DNA of 64,000 nt. Source: SHAN690 sp040221375. Lineage in GTDB: Bacteria > Bacteroidota > Bacteroidia > Flavobacteriales_G > Salibacteraceae. The position numbers and the translations under genes are program-made. The notes beneath the pieces are model-generated. The model worked only from the letters and a program-made list of their open reading frames with translations, was not told where the DNA came from and did no database searches. This document shows, one piece after another, positions 45,660-52,255 of the stretch (positions within the stretch are counted from its first letter, which is position 1; the number at the start of each line of letters is the position of its first letter). The stretch spans positions 72,325-136,324 of the forward strand of contig JAVKEP010000044.1 in the NCBI GenBank assembly GCA_040221375.1. Reading direction: 5' to 3'.

Positions 45660-47525
45660 CTACTTATCCACCTTGACATTAAACGAAGGCGCTTGGTAAT
45701 CTGGTGGGAGGTAACTGGGCGGAATCGTCACTTGGTTGCCGTCTCTGGCAGCGCGGTAGTGCGGAGAGAGTATCTCTACGCCGGCTTCGTTGAAGGCGTC
45801 CTGGATGTTGCTGTGCAACTGCGAATAAATCTTTGCGGCAGAAGCTGCTTGTTCTGTGTAGGCGTTGATTTGGTAGCTCACATAAAAATCGTCCAGGCTG
45901 GTTTGGAGGACGAAGGGTTGCGGCTTGTCTTTGATGTGGTCCGCTTTCAACGCTGCGTTGATCAAGAGTTCGTGTACCTTTCTCCACGGCACGTCGTAGC
46001 CGATGGTGATGGTTGTGTTCAAAATGAGACCCAACGTTTGTGCACTCGTACTGTAATTGACCGTGCTGCCACTCATGATGGCGCTGTTTGGAATTGTGAC
46101 GTCTTCGTTCTTAATCGTCCTCAAGCGTGTAACCAGCATGGTTTTTTCGATAACGTCGCCTGTGACGTCAGAAATTTTCACGCGATCGCCGATTTTGAAT
46201 GCCCGCATGTAGGTAATGACCAACCCCGCGATGATGTTGCTGATGGCAGAGGACGAACCCAATGAAATCAGGACGCCCAAGAAGACGCTTACCCCTTGAA
46301 AAACCGGCGAGTCGCTTCCCGGTAAGTAGGGAAAGATAACGATGAACGAAAAGGCATAAATGATGATGCGCAGGATATTGAACGTCGGCGTAGCCCAATC
46401 TGGATAAAAACCGGGCAGGTTCAATTTACCCGTCTCTACTTCCATCGAAAGGAATTTGAGGAACCGGACGAAATACCGCGTCACCAAAACGATGACGATG
46501 ATGGCGATTAGCTCCGGAATGTATCCGATCAATGCCGATCCAAATCCCACCAACGGATTCAAGACATAACCAAACAAAGTAGTCGCCAAGCCCTTGGTTG
46601 CTGGAAAGATGCTGAATACAATGGGAAGGGCTAAATAGACGACAAAGGCAATCGATATCCACTTCAGGGTGCGGAGCATGAAAACGACCGCTTGTTCCTC
46701 GCGCTCTTTTGAAAGAAATTCGTAGTTCTTGAATTTGACGCCGTGCATGAATTGCTCGCCCTTTTTGAGCAGCCATTTGTTGAACCAAGTGAATCCTTTG
46801 TTCATGTACTTAATGCCAAAGAAGAAAAGCGCCAATACCAAGAGCAACAGCCCAAGCCGCTTAAGCATGGCGAACAAGCCCGTTCGTTCGTGATAATCCG
46901 CCACGCAGGTTTTCAACGCTGCCGCGTATAGGTCTGCCACTACTTTTCGATCCTTATCCAGCCAAAAGGCATCGCGGTCGGTAATGCTCAGTAAGATCAT
47001 CTCGCCGTGCATCAGATCGTGGCTTTCTTCGCTCTCTACTACGGTCAATTGCTCGGGGTCGAAGAGGTCGTCGTCGACCAATTCCTCAACTTTCTTGGCG
47101 ATGCTCCCCGCCCGTTCGCTCGCGCTGAATGGACCCAATTTGGAATAGATGAAGAATACGGTGTCGCCAAAAATGATCACCGGCCTTCCTGGGCTACTTG
47201 CCCGCAGTGAATCGACTTGTCGTTTGATCCGTTGGGCTTTTGCCTCTTGCGCTTGGCGTAAGGAATCCAGACGCAATTGCAACTTTGCTTTTTCTTGCTC
47301 GTCGCCCGATTTGAGGTCGTTGATCTGTGCCAGCAATGCAGCCTGTTCAATGCTGTCTGCGATGTGCACCGAGTCGGCTTGGCTTCGGAGCAAGGCTTCG
47401 CGTTGTTGCTTGGCCTTTTGGGCGCTGTCGTTTGCAGTACTGTCTTGGGCCTGGACGGCAAGCCCGGTCATCATGCACAAGACCAGGGCTACGATACGTA
47501 TGCCGAAATTCAGGCTTCTTTTCAT
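45660..47525 (-). CDS. MscS-family mechanosensitive channel with long periplasmic N-terminus
   Basis: 621 residues, signal peptide ending at LAVQAQ. A coiled-coil periplasmic region spans about 30-120 (KAKLQLRLDSLRQAQEAKAQ). Transmembrane helices run from about 215 to 420, and the MscS pore/beta core lies at about 395-560 (GVLISLGSSSAISNIIAGLVITYMRAFKIGDRVKISDVTGDV, then RTIKNEDVTIPNSAIMSG). The C-terminal cage region follows. It should release solutes on osmotic downshock. Its ATG overlaps the stop of the upstream beta-barrel gene (ATGA), so the two are coupled. The heptamer repeat lies directly after its stop. Confidence 0.92.
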   Translation of the reverse strand: MKRSLNFGIRIVALVLCMMTGLAVQAQDSTANDSAQKAKQQREALLRSQADSVHIADSIEQAALLAQINDLKSGDEQEKAKLQLRLDSLRQAQEAKAQRIKRQVDSLRASSPGRPVIIFGDTVFFIYSKLGPFSASERAGSIAKKVEELVDDDLFDPEQLTVVESEESHDLMHGEMILLSITDRDAFWLDKDRKVVADLYAAALKTCVADYHERTGLFAMLKRLGLLLLVLALFFFGIKYMNKGFTWFNKWLLKKGEQFMHGVKFKNYEFLSKEREEQAVVFMLRTLKWISIAFVVYLALPIVFSIFPATKGLATTLFGYVLNPLVGFGSALIGYIPELIAIIVIVLVTRYFVRFLKFLSMEVETGKLNLPGFYPDWATPTFNILRIIIYAFSFIVIFPYLPGSDSPVFQGVSVFLGVLISLGSSSAISNIIAGLVITYMRAFKIGDRVKISDVTGDVIEKTMLVTRLRTIKNEDVTIPNSAIMSGSTVNYSTSAQTLGLILNTTITIGYDVPWRKVHELLINAALKADHIKDKPQPFVLQTSLDDFYVSYQINAYTEQAASAAKIYSQLHSNIQDAFNEAGVEILSPHYRAARDGNQVTIPPSYLPPDYQAPSFNVKVDK

Positions 47526-48388
47526 GTGTTCTTTTCTCTTTTATTGAATCGCATTCTCCAACTCACTCCGCCAGCGACGAACCATTCTGTGTCAAGGCGG
47601 TTGAGACCGCCATATCCTCCGCTCACATCCAATTGCAGGTCGCTGTTGATCAAATACCCCATACCACCGTCGAATCCTCCTTCCCACTCCCCCTCTCTGA
47701 CCGAGGCGAAGTGTTCTACAAATACCCGAATGGTGTTGGTAGCCAAGTAGTCGGCGAAAAAGGTATAAAAAGCGCTTGGTTCGGGCGTGTTTCCATCCCA
47801 TCCCAGACTCCAGTTACTGCGTATTCCAAAACGCTCTCCCAATCGCTGTCCGGTCATGAGGATAATGCGCGGCGCCACGTGCTCAGCGCGATAGTCTTCA
47901 CTCACAATAGGAAAGGCGAGGTTTACTTGCAATCCAACGGTCGGAACGAGACCTTCCCCTACATGGAGGCAACTGCGCATACGCACGCTCATCGCGCTCA
48001 GACCGTTACGGCTTGTTTCGTAGCCGGCGATGTCGAGTACATCCGACTGATAGGCCGCCCCAACGCCAACTTCAAATCGCTCGGTCAGGCCGAAACGAAC
48101 CACGTTCACTTGGTTGAAGGCCTGGCGGCTCGCGATAAAATTTTCGCGGGTGGTGAACTGTACGCCCGATTGCACTTGCAATACCCGCGCACCTACCGTA
48201 AATGGTCCTACGGAAATTCCTGGGCGCGCCGTACGGATCACTTCGCCGTATTGTGCGAAACCCTGGGATACTTGGAGGGCAGTGATTACGAACACAAGGA
48301 CGACTTTGAACACAAAACGCGTCGGCGATTGAAAAAGAGAAGACTTGAAGAAAATTCGTTTCGCTAAAAGAGAAACACTTCTACACAT
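47522..48388 (-). CDS. Outer-membrane beta-barrel protein (phenol MetA-deg family-like)
   Basis: About 288 residues from the ATG at 48388. An earlier in-frame ATG at 48448 lies upstream of an exact -7 box (48409-48416) and is rejected. The signal peptide ends at VSQGFAQ. The mature part consists of strands ending in Gly/aromatic turns (GISVGPFTVGARVLQVQSGVQF, NVVRFGLTERFEVGVGAAYQSDV, WSLGWDGNT, GGMGYLINSDLQLDVSGGYG). This resembles the Bacteroidetes 'transporter/phenol MetA degradation' barrel group. It is the first gene of a two-gene unit with the MscS channel. Confidence 0.82.
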   Translation of the reverse strand: MCRSVSLLAKRIFFKSSLFQSPTRFVFKVVLVFVITALQVSQGFAQYGEVIRTARPGISVGPFTVGARVLQVQSGVQFTTRENFIASRQAFNQVNVVRFGLTERFEVGVGAAYQSDVLDIAGYETSRNGLSAMSVRMRSCLHVGEGLVPTVGLQVNLAFPIVSEDYRAEHVAPRIILMTGQRLGERFGIRSNWSLGWDGNTPEPSAFYTFFADYLATNTIRVFVEHFASVREGEWEGGFDGGMGYLINSDLQLDVSGGYGGLNRLDTEWFVAGGVSWRMRFNKREKNT

Positions 48389-48408
48389 ATTCAGCTGCTT
48401 TGGGTGCG

Positions 48409-48416
48409 CAAAATTA
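48409..48416 (-). promoter_or_regulatory. -7 promoter box of the beta-barrel/MscS operon
   Basis: The minus strand reads TAATTTTG, an exact TAnnTTTG match, 20 bases upstream of the chosen ATG at 48388. It decides the start because it lies inside the longer reading frame. Confidence 0.55.
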
Positions 48417-48524
48417 TAAGAAGTAGCACGGCAGCACGACGTCGCCAAAAATAACTTCAGCCCTGTGCCAAACGTCCTTCCGAGGGGTTATCATGCCTGT
48501 AAACACCAGCACGGCGGCTATTGT

Positions 48525-49727
48525 TTACTTCTCGAGTGTAAAAATAAATCGGCTTCCAGTGTCTGGAGTGGACTCAACGCGGATTGTGCCTCCGCTGTTT
48601 TCGATTACTTTTCGTACGGTTGCCAATCCAATGCCATGGCCCGCTTTGCCAAACTTGTCTTTGGCCTTGAGCACTTTGAACATATCAAAAATCACGTCTT
48701 GGTTCTTCTCCAAAATCCCCGGGCCGTTGTCTTGAACGTAAAATTCGTAGTGCGACAGCGTTACGGAGACGCCGACCTCGATTTCAACGCCTTCATTTTT
48801 TCCGTATTTGATCGCATTGGCCACCAAGTTGATCAGTACTTGCTCAAGTACCGCACGGTTGGTGATAATGCGCTCTATCGATGTATTCAGCCGCAACGTC
48901 AAGTCCGTTTCGTGAGAGAAAAGTTCTTCTATTCCTTTCATGAGATTCGATAAAACAATCTCAGATTTCGGCTCGTCCAAGAGGCGGTCGCTCTTGCTGT
49001 AATCCAGAATGCCATCGATCAGGCTTTGGAGCTTGACGGATGAGCGGGAAGTCATTTTGAGCATTTCTATGCCTTCTTTATTCACTTGATCTGCATGATC
49101 GATTATGAACAATCGCAGCATCTCGCTGATTCCAATGAGCGGTGATTTGAGGTCGTGCGCCGCGATGAAGGCAAATCGTTCAAGGTCCTTCGACTTGATT
49201 TCCAAATCCTTCAACGTTTTTTCAAGGCGCATTTTGGTCTTACGAAGGTTCAACAAGTTCATTGTCTGTCTCCCCAAGGCCCGCAAGGATTCTTCTTGCG
49301 CCTGAGTTATTTTCATGGGCTCGTGATTGATGACGCACAAGGTGCCCAGCGGATTACCATTGTCACTCATCAGGGGTACGCCGGCATAAAAAATCACGTA
49401 GGGATCGGCGGTGACCAAGGGATTGTCGTGAAACCGCTCATCATTTCGTGCATCCTCAATGATAAACACCTTTTCTTCATCGTGAATGGCGTGGGCGCAG
49501 AACGCGTATTCCTTTGGCGTCTCGGAAGCCCCCAATCCGTGGTGTGATTTGAACCATTGTCGCTTATCGTCGACCAAACTGATCAAAGAGATTGAAGTTC
49601 CACAAATCGCCGCGGCGATGGATGTGATGTCGTCGTAATCCTTCTCCGTAATCGTATCTAAAATGGCATAAGACGCAAGGTCTTTCAGTCGTTCAGCTTC
49701 GTTCTTGTGCTCCTTGGGTGCTTCCAT
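48525..49727 (-). CDS. GAF-domain sensor histidine kinase
   Basis: 400 residues, cytoplasmic. The GAF domain (about 10-165) carries LVDDKRQWFKSHHGLG and FCAHAI, the type common in light- or redox-independent Bacteroidetes GAF kinases. A short coiled coil follows. The HisKA domain has the phospho-acceptor His191 in IAAHDLKSPLIG. The HATPase domain (about 285-400) has LINLVANAIKYG (N box), VQDNGPGI (G1), and GHGIGLATVRKVIENSGG (G2). No response regulator is adjacent, so the partner is elsewhere. The signal sensed is unknown. Confidence 0.93.
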   Translation of the reverse strand: MEAPKEHKNEAERLKDLASYAILDTITEKDYDDITSIAAAICGTSISLISLVDDKRQWFKSHHGLGASETPKEYAFCAHAIHDEEKVFIIEDARNDERFHDNPLVTADPYVIFYAGVPLMSDNGNPLGTLCVINHEPMKITQAQEESLRALGRQTMNLLNLRKTKMRLEKTLKDLEIKSKDLERFAFIAAHDLKSPLIGISEMLRLFIIDHADQVNKEGIEMLKMTSRSSVKLQSLIDGILDYSKSDRLLDEPKSEIVLSNLMKGIEELFSHETDLTLRLNTSIERIITNRAVLEQVLINLVANAIKYGKNEGVEIEVGVSVTLSHYEFYVQDNGPGILEKNQDVIFDMFKVLKAKDKFGKAGHGIGLATVRKVIENSGGTIRVESTPDTGSRFIFTLEK

Positions 49728-49938
49728 AGCATTGATTCTAGCGCAAGGGCCCGATCGCGAACCCTTTCAGCTAGAAGTAAGGTCTGAACGTGGCCAATGC
49801 TGCGTCCAAACTTAAAAACAATCCACGACACGCTGCGGGGTTGGGGTGTTTTACTTTTTTTGATGGTCTGGATGGTCGGCGAGCTTCGCTGGGTAGGTCG
49901 GGCTCTGAATAGGATTTAGTTGGTTTGATGAAGTGGTT

Positions 49939-50011
49939 CCCGAACTTGGTTCGGGGTCTGTTGGGGTTCTCGATACATCCACCCCTTTGGCGTGGCCACT
50001 CGAACTGACAT
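49939..50011. repeat. REP-like repeat, copy A
   Basis: Two modules are joined: a palindrome CCGAACTTGGTTCGG followed by GTCTGTT, then a 46-base unit (49966-50011) opening GTTCTCGATACA and closing CACTCGAACTGACAT. The second unit matches copy C at 60139-60184 at 41 of 46 positions. Its core forms a stem-loop with a TTTGG-type loop. Confidence 0.8.
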
Positions 50012-50154
50012 GGGGTTTGGGAGTTGCATCCTCCAAAGCTGTCACTTTGAGTGATCGCTTCTGACGCACCCAAGATTGCAAAAACCTCGTGCGATCGTAT
50101 CGAGAAGCGTTGATTTGCGGCTTTACCAAATGTTAATTCAGCGCCAGAACTAGT

Positions 50155-50236
50155 CGGTTCTCGATACATCCACGCCTTTGGCGTGGGCAGTGAACGTTAA
50201 CCCCGAACTTGGTTCGGGGTCTGTTCAGGTTCTCGT
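50155..50236. repeat. REP-like repeat, copy B (modules swapped)
   Basis: The CGATACATCCACGCC/GGCGTGG stem-loop unit (50155-50186) comes first and the CCCCGAACTTGGTTCGGGG palindrome with GTCTGTT (50201-50226) second, the reverse of copy A. A second GGTTCTCG lead follows. Stem bases CCACGCC and GGCGTGG are perfectly complementary. Confidence 0.75.
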
Positions 50237-50303
50237 TATCGACATTGCTGGTCCTTTTTAACTTCCTCCTTATTCAGGGATTATCTCTTTGATTAGCTTA
50301 CTT

Positions 50304-50329
50304 TCCACTTTGTCTTGATACAAAGTGGA
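50304..50329. repeat. Perfect 10-bp hairpin repeat
   Basis: TCCACTTTGT (50304-50313) pairs with ACAAAGTGGA (50320-50329) around the loop CTTGAT. From memory, this hairpin is a very common dispersed intergenic element in Flavobacteria. It has no T-run, so it is not a standard terminator. Confidence 0.75.
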
Positions 50330-50425
50330 GTAAAACCGAGCGCAGCGAGCTCACGAACACTCGCAAAAAACAACAGCCATGTGAGTAAATCAAGGCTGTG
50401 GAAAGCTTCCGCAACCTGCTCTTCC

Positions 50426-50496
50426 CGAAGCCTAAGTTCCGCCGGGTGATCTCTTCCGCTTACGCTCCAGAGCTTCCCGGTGTCACTAAGGCTTCG
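50426..50496. repeat. 71-bp cruciform-like inverted repeat
   Basis: The outer arms CGAAGCCTAAG and CTAAGGCTTCG are near-complementary (one mismatch). Inside lie GCCGGG/CCCGG arms and an inner pair around GCTTACGC. The whole segment could fold into one long branched hairpin. No coding potential. Confidence 0.65.
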
Positions 50497-50514
50497 CTTT
50501 GATCAGAACACGGA

Positions 50515-50660
50515 ATCTTTCCAAGGCCTGTCGGGCATCTTTGTCAATTGGATTTTCTTCGATTATCGCTTGCCAAAAGCATACAGCTTTCCCATATACC
50601 CTAGCCCCTAGTTCCTAGCGCCTAGCCCCTAGTTCCGAGTTCCGAGTTCCTAGCGCCTAC
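50515..50660. repeat. Composite heptamer element, copy 2
   Basis: The 14-base block ATCTTTCCAAGGCC (50515-50528) is followed, 84 bases after its start, by nine consecutive 7-base units (50599-50660). On the minus strand they read mostly CTAGGNN, with two CTCGGAA variants. The element runs into the 3' end of the minus-strand membrane-protein gene and supplies its last codons and stop. Confidence 0.8.
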
Positions 50661-51350
50661 CAAAAAAAGAACATGCCCAAACACCGCCGCGGGCATGAGG
50701 AACCCTGCGACCAGCACGTATGGATACGTAACGGCTGCCGCTGGTAGGAGCACGGTGTCGCTGCCGAAGAGTTGGGGGTTGAACAGGCAGGACATGAATA
50801 CGAAAATGATCGAAGCGATTACTGCCAAGCCGAGGTAGTTCCACAGCCTGAGTAAACGGACCGACAACCACTTGCGGTAGGCCATGTACCCGACGATGGG
50901 CGCGGTGAAGGCGAAAACCATGTCGTAGTTGTAGCCCTCAATGCTTACTTCAGGATTCAAGATTCCTTGGGCCACCGATGCGACGAACAGAAACTCCACG
51001 AGGATGCGGAACGATTGGAAAAAGATGAGCCAATGGGCTGGGATGCTCCTCAGCCAAGCGGCGTTGCGGTGGCGGTAGGCGAAGATGCCTGTGAAGACAA
51101 ACAGCGGCAAAATGAGCAGTAAAAAGAAGCGCGGCGGAAATTCAAAGTTGTTGAGCACCCCTGAAAAAGTGACCAGGTAGACATAGGCTTGCCACAGCAC
51201 CAAGCCCGCGATGAGGAGCGTTCGTTTTCTTGCTGCTGTCGCCTGGTCCGTTGTCGTGGCATTGAAGGCCTTGCTTCCGCCGTACCATAAGAGCAGGATC
51301 ACGGCCCACGTAAGGGAGAGGTATGCGATTTTCAGGGCGAGTAGGCTCAT
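50622..51350 (-). CDS. Seven-helix membrane protein of unknown function
   Basis: 242 residues with about seven transmembrane segments (KIAYLSLTWAVILLLWYGG, LLIAGLVLWQAYVYLVTFSG, FFLLLILPLFVFTGIFAY and others) and FRILVEFLF in the middle. I do not recognise the family with certainty. Its start overlaps the stop of the MarR gene (ATGA), so the regulator and membrane protein are co-translated and the regulator may respond to whatever this protein handles. The last eight or so residues (RNSELGTRG) and the stop codon are encoded by heptamer repeat units, so the natural C-terminus has been replaced or extended by the element. Confidence 0.82.
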   Translation of the reverse strand: MSLLALKIAYLSLTWAVILLLWYGGSKAFNATTTDQATAARKRTLLIAGLVLWQAYVYLVTFSGVLNNFEFPPRFFLLLILPLFVFTGIFAYRHRNAAWLRSIPAHWLIFFQSFRILVEFLFVASVAQGILNPEVSIEGYNYDMVFAFTAPIVGYMAYRKWLSVRLLRLWNYLGLAVIASIIFVFMSCLFNPQLFGSDTVLLPAAAVTYPYVLVAGFLMPAAVFGHVLFLVGARNSELGTRG

Positions 51351-51763
51351 GTCAATAGTTTAGCGCTTAAGGTTCCGAGGGCCTGCAAGCCGTCGCTTTC
51401 AAGTTTGGCTTCGATTTCAATCATGGCCTTGCGCCACTCAGGGATGACGTCGTTAACCAACGTCTTCCCCGCTTCGGTGATCATGATGATTGGGAATTCT
51501 GCCTTGGACACGTACCCCGCATCCACCAGCCGCGTGAGGTTTCGGTTGAGCGACGACTTTTCCAAGACGGCAATCTCAGAAAGCTGCTTTTGGTTGAGAC
51601 CATCGCGCTTGGATAAGATGAACAACAAGGTAAGCTGGCTATTGGTAACCCCAAACGGACTCAAGTGCTTCCGGAAAATGCTTGCCGTGACGCGGCTCAT
51701 GCGCATCATTTTGCCCGAGATGCAGGTGCTGGGGTCGAAGGTGGCGAGGTTATCTAGCTTCAC
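51347..51763 (-). CDS. MarR-family transcriptional regulator
   Basis: 138 residues from GTG 51763. The winged-helix core reads NSQLTLLFILSKRDGLNQKQLSEIAVLEKSSLNRNLTRLVDAGYV, followed by the wing and dimerisation helix (ITEAGKTLVNDVIPEWRKAM). The N-terminal CISGKMMRMSRVTASIFRKHL helix fits family members, supporting the GTG start. It probably represses itself and the membrane protein that overlaps its stop. A palindrome suitable for a MarR dimer lies at 51785-51798, and a near-match -7 box (TAGTTTCG) at 51768-51775. Confidence 0.9.
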   Translation of the reverse strand: MKLDNLATFDPSTCISGKMMRMSRVTASIFRKHLSPFGVTNSQLTLLFILSKRDGLNQKQLSEIAVLEKSSLNRNLTRLVDAGYVSKAEFPIIMITEAGKTLVNDVIPEWRKAMIEIEAKLESDGLQALGTLSAKLLT

Positions 51764-51784
51764 ATTGCGAAACTAAGGAAGTTG

Positions 51785-51798
51785 GTTGTATGTACAAC
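51785..51798. promoter_or_regulatory. Likely MarR operator palindrome
   Basis: GTTGTA and TACAAC form a perfect 6-bp inverted repeat with a 2-base spacer, 22 bases upstream of the marR GTG start. An overlapping AAGTTG/CAACTT pair gives a second, wider symmetry. This is the size and position expected for autoregulation. Confidence 0.5.
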
Positions 51799-51881
51799 TT
51801 TTACGAACAAACATTAGTAATTCCGCAACGACGAAAGATGTGAGATAAGGCTATCTACTCCTCATCGCGCGGAAGCGACCA

Positions 51882-52028
51882 TTATTTCCTCCTTGCACCA
51901 CCCCGAGATCCCGAAGAACTGCCTTTTGAACTTCCGTTCGAAGTTCTCGGTGGATTATTGCTTCTTCCTCCACCGGACCTATTTCCAGTCGTGCTTGGAG
52001 CATTTTTCATTCCGCTTGACTTTGTCAT
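51882..52028 (-). CDS. Tiny basic, disordered Gly/Ser/Arg-rich peptide
   Basis: A 48-codon frame starts at the ATG at 52028 (MTKSSGMKNAPSTTGNRSGG) and ends RGGARRK followed by TAA. It has 12 basic and no acidic residues. Nearly all residues are Ser, Gly, Asn, Arg, Lys, Thr or Pro, so it is intrinsically disordered and probably binds nucleic acid. I recall very similar short peptides (NAPSxTGNxSGGGRSNNPP) in many Bacteroidetes genomes without known function. The near-absence of hydrophobic residues with no frame break is unlike random sequence. It lies just downstream of the restriction cassette on the same strand. Confidence 0.55.
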   Translation of the reverse strand: MTKSSGMKNAPSTTGNRSGGGRSNNPPRTSNGSSKGSSSGSRGGARRK

Positions 52029-52182
52029 GTGTTGGGTGATTTTTTCTGGTATTTCTTAACGGTTTGGCTATGAGTAGTACTGTCCAGCAAGGCATTGCGT
52101 ATAGGTTTTGTTGTGCCCCGTTTTTTTATTTCTTTTTCATCCGTGGGATAGCGTGAAAGCTCTTTGCAACTGCAGGAACAGC

Positions 52183-52204
52183 CTGTCCCGCCTTAGCGGG
52201 AAGG
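52183..52204. repeat. Palindrome at the 3' side of the restriction cassette
   Basis: TCCCGC (52186-52191) and GCGGGA (52196-52201) form a perfect 6-bp stem around CTTA, flanked by CTG and AGG. It lies 52 bases beyond the hsdR stop. From memory, similar short GC palindromes are dispersed in Bacteroidetes genomes. Confidence 0.55.
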
Positions 52205-52255
52205 ATTGCAATGTGCTTGAACTTGCGTGGGCTTCATGTATTAAATTTTGTGCCA

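Larger units (their letters stand above)
49728..50514. other. Gene-free spacer made of dispersed palindromic repeats
   Basis: No frame here reads like protein. Most of the spacer consists of REP-like and hairpin repeats, listed separately. Between them are short unassigned stretches such as 49750-49938 and 50012-50154. No transposase, tRNA or promoter with a matching gene was found. Confidence 0.7.

Noticed and set aside
45693..46265. A 190-codon plus-strand frame opposite the MscS gene
   Set aside because: Shadow of the MscS core; no hydrophobic or catalytic pattern of its own.
47327..48367. A 346-codon plus-strand frame opposite the MscS and beta-barrel genes
   Set aside because: The minus strand encodes clear signal-peptide, channel and barrel proteins here, with a promoter and ATGA coupling. 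The plus frame has no recognisable motifs and is explained by codon bias on the opposite strand.
49771..50169. A 132-codon minus-strand frame in the repeat spacer
   Set aside because: It consists largely of translated REP-like repeats, overlaps another frame of equal quality and has no family resemblance.
50304..50329. The 10-bp hairpin considered an intrinsic terminator
   Set aside because: Neither side has a T-run and no gene ends close by; it matches a dispersed intergenic repeat instead.
50599..50660. Heptamer run considered as a CRISPR-like array
   Set aside because: The units are 7 bases with no spacers of unique sequence and no cas genes nearby.
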